NCBI GenBank assembly: GCA_945901215.1
Contig: CAMDKE010000179.1
Coordinates: 1 to 6,043 of the forward strand
Reading direction: 5' to 3'
From: Comamonas sp. lk
Lineage (GTDB): Bacteria; Pseudomonadota; Gammaproteobacteria; Burkholderiales; Burkholderiaceae_C
Length of the DNA: 6,043 nucleotides
Shown here piece after piece: positions 1-3,203 of this stretch (position 1 is the stretch's first letter; every line of letters starts with the position of its first letter). Position numbers and translations under genes: made by a program. The notes beneath the pieces are model-generated. The model was not told the DNA's origin. It ran no database searches and saw only the letters and a program-made list of their open reading frames with translations.

Positions 1-219
1 ACCAAACTTCGCGGCCACGGGAAAGCGGCCCAGCGGCGTCACATAAACGGCCGGACTCTTGACGGCCGCTGCACCCGGCGCCGTGTAGCCAAGGTAGCGT
101 GCGCGAATAGAACCTTCCTTGGCCAAGCGACCGTAGTCGCTCAGAAAACCTGATGGTGCATCACTGGCAAATACTGGCAGCACGAACAAGCAAATCGCGA
201 TGGCGAAAAGACGTTTCAT
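1..219 (-). CDS. Secreted DUF3313-like protein, N-terminal part (runs off left edge)
   Basis: The frame opens at ATG (complement of 217-219) and stays open for 73 codons to the left edge, so the C-terminus is missing. The first 18 residues, MKRLFAIAICLFVLPVFA, form a standard Sec signal peptide (Lys/Arg n-region, hydrophobic core, VFA cleavage site), giving a mature start at SDAP. The mature part begins SGFLSDYGRLAKEG and continues with a YLGYTAP segment. This recalls the start of DUF3313 proteins (GFLxDYxxL), a poorly characterised envelope family often annotated as lipoproteins. There is no lipobox Cys at the cleavage site, so this copy should be soluble or periplasmic and not lipid-anchored. 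An AGGGTG stretch just upstream of the ATG could serve as ribosome binding site. The gene is divergent from the deacylase-like gene. The coding call is fairly firm; the family call rests on one short motif. Confidence 0.6.
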   Translation of the reverse strand, partial: MKRLFAIAICLFVLPVFASDAPSGFLSDYGRLAKEGSIRARYLGYTAPGAAAVKSPAVYVTPLGRFPVAAKFG

Positions 220-612
220 AAACACCCTAAAAAAATTACTAAAAGCTACAACATATTTAACTCAGTGTATGTTAATGAATAGCTGATTATTAAACTTTTC
301 TTGAAAAGACAGATACCCGCTGACCAAGCCAAAGCGGTAAGGTTGCTTAAAATGTCTGTCCCTAGGCTCGCATCCGACCGCTCGATTCAGGCGCTCCGGG
401 CGACATGATCAGCAAGGTCCGTCTGGCCATCGACCTGGTTGCAGATGCAATGTCTTGATTGGGCATCCGTTTTCAGCTGAATTTCTGCCGTTCTTCCAAC
501 GGCACTGGCCGCTTTGATGAGCGTATCGAGCTGGATGCACAAGTTGCCGGGACGCGGTCTAGCCTGGGCCAAACATGTTTCGAAGCCTCAAACCCATGGG
601 ATACTTTGCCTC
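220..612. other. Divergent intergenic region, no supported gene
   Basis: This 393-base stretch separates the minus-strand DUF3313-like gene from the plus-strand deacylase-like gene. The first 85 bases or so (220-305) are strikingly AT-rich compared with the rest of the window, as expected for the promoter and 5' leader of the minus-strand gene, but I could not pick a -35/-10 pair with confidence on either strand. A small perfect inverted repeat (CTTTTC-TT-GAAAAG) lies at 295-308. A 7-bp stem (TGCCGTT/AACGGCA, 5-base loop) lies at 486-504; neither is followed by a clear T-run on the plus strand. Short open frames here (for example 405-458, 459-761 plus, 387-572 minus) lack a ribosome binding site and recognisable protein features. 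Confidence 0.6.
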
Positions 613-1242
613 ATGCGCCTGGACTTCTTATCCTTATCTGCCAGCATGCTTTGGTTACGCCTTCCGTTTGGAAGGTTAGCGGTGCTTTTTGCCGCATGTG
701 TTTTTTCTCTCGGTGCCCATGCCCAGGACGATACCTGGAAGTGGGGTGTGTATGCTGGTAAGTACTACGACACCGAGCCGGCAGGCTTTGTCAACGGACG
801 GGCAGATTTCAAGGAGCAGTATTTGCTGGCTGTGACGGCTACCAAACCGGTATGGACCTCAAAAAACTGGCCAATTGCGATTGAGTGGGATTTCATGGTT
901 GGTCAGCAGGGTGGACTGGCATCGCTAACAGAAATTGCCGGTGCACCTGCTTTGCGCATCAGCGGTTTCCCATGGCATGAGGTGTTGCGAACAGACTTGC
1001 GGCTCGCTCCACTGGGCGTGTCATACACCAGCAGCATTAGCCCGCTGGAACTTGGCGCGGGTGGCAATGGCAGCCAGTGGCTGAACTTCCTTTTCATTGA
1101 ACTCGCGGTTTCCAGACCCAGGCAAGATCGGTTGGAATTGTTTGCAAGACTGCATCACCGCTGCTCCATCTATGACCTTATCAATAACTATGGGGCCAAT
1201 GGCCAAGACTTCTTTGCACTAGGTTTTAGAACCCGGTTCTAA
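613..1242 (+). CDS. Outer-membrane lipid A 3-O-deacylase-like (PagL-related) beta-barrel protein
   Basis: Predicted 209-residue precursor. Residues 1-37 form a signal peptide with hydrophobic core LAVLFAACVFSLG and AHA cleavage site, so the mature protein starts QDDTWKWG. The mature part has alternating, aromatic-rich strands and ends in Phe (GFRTRF), typical of outer-membrane barrels. Landmarks shared, as I recall, with the PagL-related 'acyloxyacyl hydrolase' family are GFPW (118-121), GVSY (135-138) and the C-terminal block RLHHRCSIYDL (179-189). PagL removes the 3-O acyl chain of lipid A using a His-x-Ser motif and a Glu near the C-terminus. Here the His-x-Ser position reads H182-R183-C184, and D199 lies near the expected acid position, so activity is uncertain. 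Start choice: ATG 613 has a weak GGGA 11-12 bases upstream; ATG 646 gives a tidier 26-residue signal peptide but no ribosome binding site; the frame also extends to a TTG at 514, which only lengthens the n-region. Confidence 0.7.
   Translation: MRLDFLSLSASMLWLRLPFGRLAVLFAACVFSLGAHAQDDTWKWGVYAGKYYDTEPAGFVNGRADFKEQYLLAVTATKPVWTSKNWPIAIEWDFMVGQQGGLASLTEIAGAPALRISGFPWHEVLRTDLRLAPLGVSYTSSISPLELGAGGNGSQWLNFLFIELAVSRPRQDRLELFARLHHRCSIYDLINNYGANGQDFFALGFRTRF
1226..1242. repeat. Near-perfect 17-bp palindrome over the stop codon
   Basis: TTAGAACC and GGTTCTAA are perfect 8-base inverted arms around one central C, covering the last codons and the TAA of the deacylase-like gene. The one-base centre cannot form a normal hairpin loop and no T-run follows, so it does not read as an intrinsic terminator. 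It could be a protein-binding dyad or chance imposed by the coding of the Arg-Thr-Arg-Phe end. Confidence 0.3.
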
Positions 1243-1419
1243 TTGAATGACGGCAAACCAGAACCGGTGGACGGCTGGACATATTTCGCCAAAAACCCAG
1301 CTGCTACAGGCGGAAACATTGCACATTTTCCCGGTAGGGGCTGCAGAATAGGCAAGCGCACCGGTTTTGCAGAATCCATGTCGATATGAAAGGCGCGCGC
1401 CATTTCCGAGCCTGTATCA

Positions 1420-1448
1420 TTGCCGCGTTTCGTCTTCAAACCCATAAC
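1420..1448 (+). promoter_or_regulatory. Candidate sigma70 promoter for the small gene at 1474
   Basis: TTGCCG (1420-1425) and CATAAC (1443-1448) are separated by exactly 17 bases. They would start transcription near 1455, giving a leader of about 19 bases that contains the ribosome binding site. The match to consensus is partial (-35 four of six, -10 four of six), so this is a candidate only. It fits the 231-base gap that separates this gene from the upstream one. Confidence 0.33.
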
Positions 1449-1463
1449 ACTTCCCAACTACCC

Positions 1464-1467
1464 GGAG
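1464..1467 (+). promoter_or_regulatory. Ribosome binding site GGAG for the small gene
   Basis: GGAG lies six bases before the ATG at 1474, close to ideal spacing. It is the clearest Shine-Dalgarno site in the window. It fixes the start of the small gene and supports the view that this short frame is translated. Confidence 0.6.
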
Positions 1468-1473
1468 TAAAAC

Positions 1474-1785
1474 ATGTCGCAATCCTCAGTTTTCGTGGAT
1501 GGTTTTGACAACATCACCTTAGTCGATGGTGTGGTCCGCTTTGATCTGGTCACCGCCATACAAGGTGCAGCAAACACGCCGCCCACAGTTCAAAAAGTAG
1601 GCGGCATGGCCATGTCCATCCAAGGTTTTTTGCGCTCCACAGAACAAATGAACCAGGTTATTGCCAGGATGGTGGACCAAGGCATCCTCAAGAAAAATGA
1701 TCCTGCACCAGCCGTTGCCCCCGCCGCTGAACCAGCCGCTGCACCGGCAATTGCAAACGAACCCAAATCTAAATCCAAACCATAG
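1474..1785 (+). CDS. Small protein of unknown function with Ala/Pro-rich tail
   Basis: 103 residues, ATG start with a good GGAG ribosome binding site. Residues 1-74 look like a compact alpha/beta domain: a hydrophobic, beta-rich start (FVDGFDNITLVDGVVRFDLV), a central KVGGMAMS segment, then a helix with a regular Gln/Met/Val pattern (EQMNQVIARMVDQGIL). Residues about 75-95 are almost only Ala, Pro and Glu, a flexible linker, and the end is Lys-rich (KSKSKP). There is no signal peptide and no membrane segment, so it should be cytoplasmic. I do not recognise a named family with certainty and assign no function. The glycosyltransferase gene follows 63 bases downstream on the same strand and in the same reading frame, so the two could be co-transcribed. 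The tail resembles flexible tethers that carry a small domain to a partner, but that is conjecture. Confidence 0.75.
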   Translation: MSQSSVFVDGFDNITLVDGVVRFDLVTAIQGAANTPPTVQKVGGMAMSIQGFLRSTEQMNQVIARMVDQGILKKNDPAPAVAPAAEPAAAPAIANEPKSKSKP

Positions 1786-1800
1786 GGGGAAAGGTGTCAA

Positions 1801-1851
1801 CACGCGCCTAGGCCGTCGGGGAACTACCTCAGCACGAGTTCGACGCGCGTG
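1801..1851 (+). promoter_or_regulatory. Inverted repeat that could sequester the glycosyltransferase GTG start
   Basis: CACGCGC (1801-1807) is exactly complementary to GCGCGTG (1845-1851), which contains the GTG start codon. Directly inside, GTCG (1815-1818) can pair with CGAC (1841-1844), extended by G-U pairs (GG 1819-1820 with TT 1839-1840) and leaving a one-sided bulge of seven bases. The transcript could therefore fold with its start codon in a stem. No strong Shine-Dalgarno sequence is visible before 1849. Seen as complementarity only; a regulatory role is inference. Confidence 0.3.
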
Positions 1852-3111
1852 AACCTTCTTTTTCTCCACCAAAATTTTCCCGGACAGTTCAAACGCCTGG
1901 CACCGGCCATGGCCGCGCTTGCGGGCCACCATGTGGTGGCCATGCACATCAATGCGTGCCAGCCCATGGAAGGCGTTGAGTTGTTTCCCTACACCCTGAG
2001 CGGGCAGCCGTCGGGCCAATCCCACCGCTGGCTCAGCGATCTCGAAGCCAAGGTCTACCGAGGCGAGGCTGCCTACCTGGCAGCCAAACAACTGCGCCGC
2101 AGCGGATTCATTCCAGATGTCATCGTGGCCCATCCAGGTTGGGGAGAGAGCTTGTTTTTGCGAGAGGTCTGGCCGCAAGCGCGAATGGGCATTTACTGTG
2201 AGTTTTATTACCACGCGCAAGGCGCAGACATGGGTTTCGACCCAGAGATGTCTCCCGCCAAGGAAGATGACGGCTGCCGCCTGCGTTTAAAAAATGCCAA
2301 CTACGATCTGCATTTTTCCATCAGCCAGGCGGGGTTGTCGCCCACCCATTGGCAGCGTTCGGTGTTCCCCGAGCCCTTTCGCTCCAAGATTGCGGTCATG
2401 CACGACGGCATCGACACCCAGCACATCCGACCCAACCCGGGCGTCACCATGACCCTCGGAACGCGCAAGGGCTCCATCACCCTGACGCGCAACGATGAGA
2501 TCATTACCTTCGTAAACCGCAACCTCGAGCCCTACCGCGGTTACCACATATTTATGCGTGCCTTGCCGGCGATCCTTAAAGCGCGGCCTAGGGCGCGGGT
2601 CCTTATTGTGGGTGGCGATGGCGTGAGCTATGGGGCATTGCCAGCGGCCAAAAGCGGCGAAGCAGGCAGCAGCGCCAAAGGCTGGCGCCAGGTGTTTTTA
2701 GACGAAGTCAAGGCCGATCTTGACCTGGACCGCGTGCACTTTCTGGGCAAGATTGCCTATGCAGACTTCGTGCAGATGCTGCAGCTTTCTGCGGTACACG
2801 TCTACCTTACCTACCCTTTTGTATTGAGCTGGAGCCTGCTGGAAGCCATGAGCGCGGGCTGCGCCATCGTGGCAAGCGATACTCCACCGGTCCGGGAGGC
2901 CATAGTGCACAACCAGACGGGCCTGTTGGTTGACTTCTTTGACGTGGCCGGTTTTGCAAACAAGGTCATTGCCTTGTGCGAAGACCCCCAAGAGCGCAAA
3001 AGACTGGGCCATGCGGCACGCGAGTTCGCCATAGACCAATACGATTTGCGCAGCCACTGCCTGCCGGGGCAAATGGCATGGGTTCAGTCGCTCAGAGATA
3101 TGCCTCTGTAG
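1849..3111 (+). CDS. Glycosyltransferase, GT4-like (GT-B fold)
   Basis: 420 residues, expected to transfer a sugar from an activated donor to a cell-surface glycan or protein; donor and acceptor cannot be read from the sequence. The N-terminal domain opens with LLFLHQNFPGQFKRLAPA (3-20), the hallmark opening of one glycosyltransferase family 4 subgroup (Pfam Glyco_trans_4_3 type as I recall). It continues with VIVAHPGWGESLFLRE (91-106) and IYCEFYYH (115-122). The C-terminal Glycos_transf_1-type domain has FVNRNLEPYRGYHIFMRALP (221-240), LIVGGDGVSYG (252-262), VHFLGKI (296-302) and the donor-site block LSWSLLEAMSAGCAIVASDT (326-345), then PPVREAI. In the usual E-x7-E motif the second Glu is E332, while the first position is F324. 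There is no signal peptide or membrane helix, so it is cytoplasmic or peripheral. The start is GTG 1849, chosen because later ATGs would remove the LHQNFPG motif; the ribosome binding site is weak. The adhesin gene is convergent downstream. Confidence 0.9.
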   Translation: MNLLFLHQNFPGQFKRLAPAMAALAGHHVVAMHINACQPMEGVELFPYTLSGQPSGQSHRWLSDLEAKVYRGEAAYLAAKQLRRSGFIPDVIVAHPGWGESLFLREVWPQARMGIYCEFYYHAQGADMGFDPEMSPAKEDDGCRLRLKNANYDLHFSISQAGLSPTHWQRSVFPEPFRSKIAVMHDGIDTQHIRPNPGVTMTLGTRKGSITLTRNDEIITFVNRNLEPYRGYHIFMRALPAILKARPRARVLIVGGDGVSYGALPAAKSGEAGSSAKGWRQVFLDEVKADLDLDRVHFLGKIAYADFVQMLQLSAVHVYLTYPFVLSWSLLEAMSAGCAIVASDTPPVREAIVHNQTGLLVDFFDVAGFANKVIALCEDPQERKRLGHAAREFAIDQYDLRSHCLPGQMAWVQSLRDMPL

Positions 3112-3125
3112 CGCTGCGGCTGTGG

Positions 3126-3178
3126 TGCCGACGCCGCGCACACGTCGGCATCGCGCTTTGGCGCGCCGGCGGAGCGCG
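3126..3178. terminator. Two GC-rich hairpins between convergent genes, possible bidirectional terminator
   Basis: TGCCGACG (3126-3133) and CGTCGGCA (3143-3150) form a perfect 8-bp stem with a 9-base loop. Immediately after, CGCGCT (3152-3157) and AGCGCG (3173-3178) form a 6-bp stem with a 15-base loop. They lie in the 92-base gap where the glycosyltransferase gene (ends 3111) and the adhesin gene (ends 3204) face each other, the right place for a shared terminator. Neither strand has a convincing T-run after the stems, so this would not be a textbook intrinsic terminator. Confidence 0.4.
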
Positions 3179-3203
3179 GACATTCATCTGAACCTGCTGG
3201 GCT

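Noticed and set aside
405..458. 17-residue peptide frame MISKVRLAIDLVADAMS in the divergent intergenic region
   Set aside because: It looks protein-like, but it is very short, has no good ribosome binding site, and upstream in-frame sequence stops at 363-365; not enough to call a small protein or gene remnant.
459..761. 100-codon plus-strand frame overlapping the deacylase-like gene
   Set aside because: It has a TTG start, no ribosome binding site and no domain, and it conflicts with the frame that carries the signal peptide and barrel.
1262..1366. Inverted pair AACCGGT/ACCGGTT (1262-1268, 1360-1366) and direct repeat TGCAGAAT (1342-1349, 1368-1375) in the gap before the small gene
   Set aside because: Arms are only 7-8 bases and, for the inverted pair, about 90 bases apart; ACCGGT is itself palindromic. 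Not distinguishable from chance.
1661..1852. 63-codon plus-strand frame whose TGA overlaps the GTG start (GTGA), resembling translational coupling
   Set aside because: It is the second frame of the Ala/Pro-rich tail (Pro/Asn/Gln/Arg low complexity) and begins without a ribosome binding site inside the small gene; the overlap is likely chance.
1519..2220. 233-codon open frame on the minus strand opposite the small gene and the glycosyltransferase start
   Set aside because: It is antisense to two well-supported genes, has no ribosome binding site or recognisable domain, and its His/Arg/Gly/Val composition is what a GC-rich complement strand produces.
2698..3183. 161-codon minus-strand frame under the glycosyltransferase C-terminus
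   Set aside because: It is antisense to conserved glycosyltransferase motifs and has no family features; a shadow frame.
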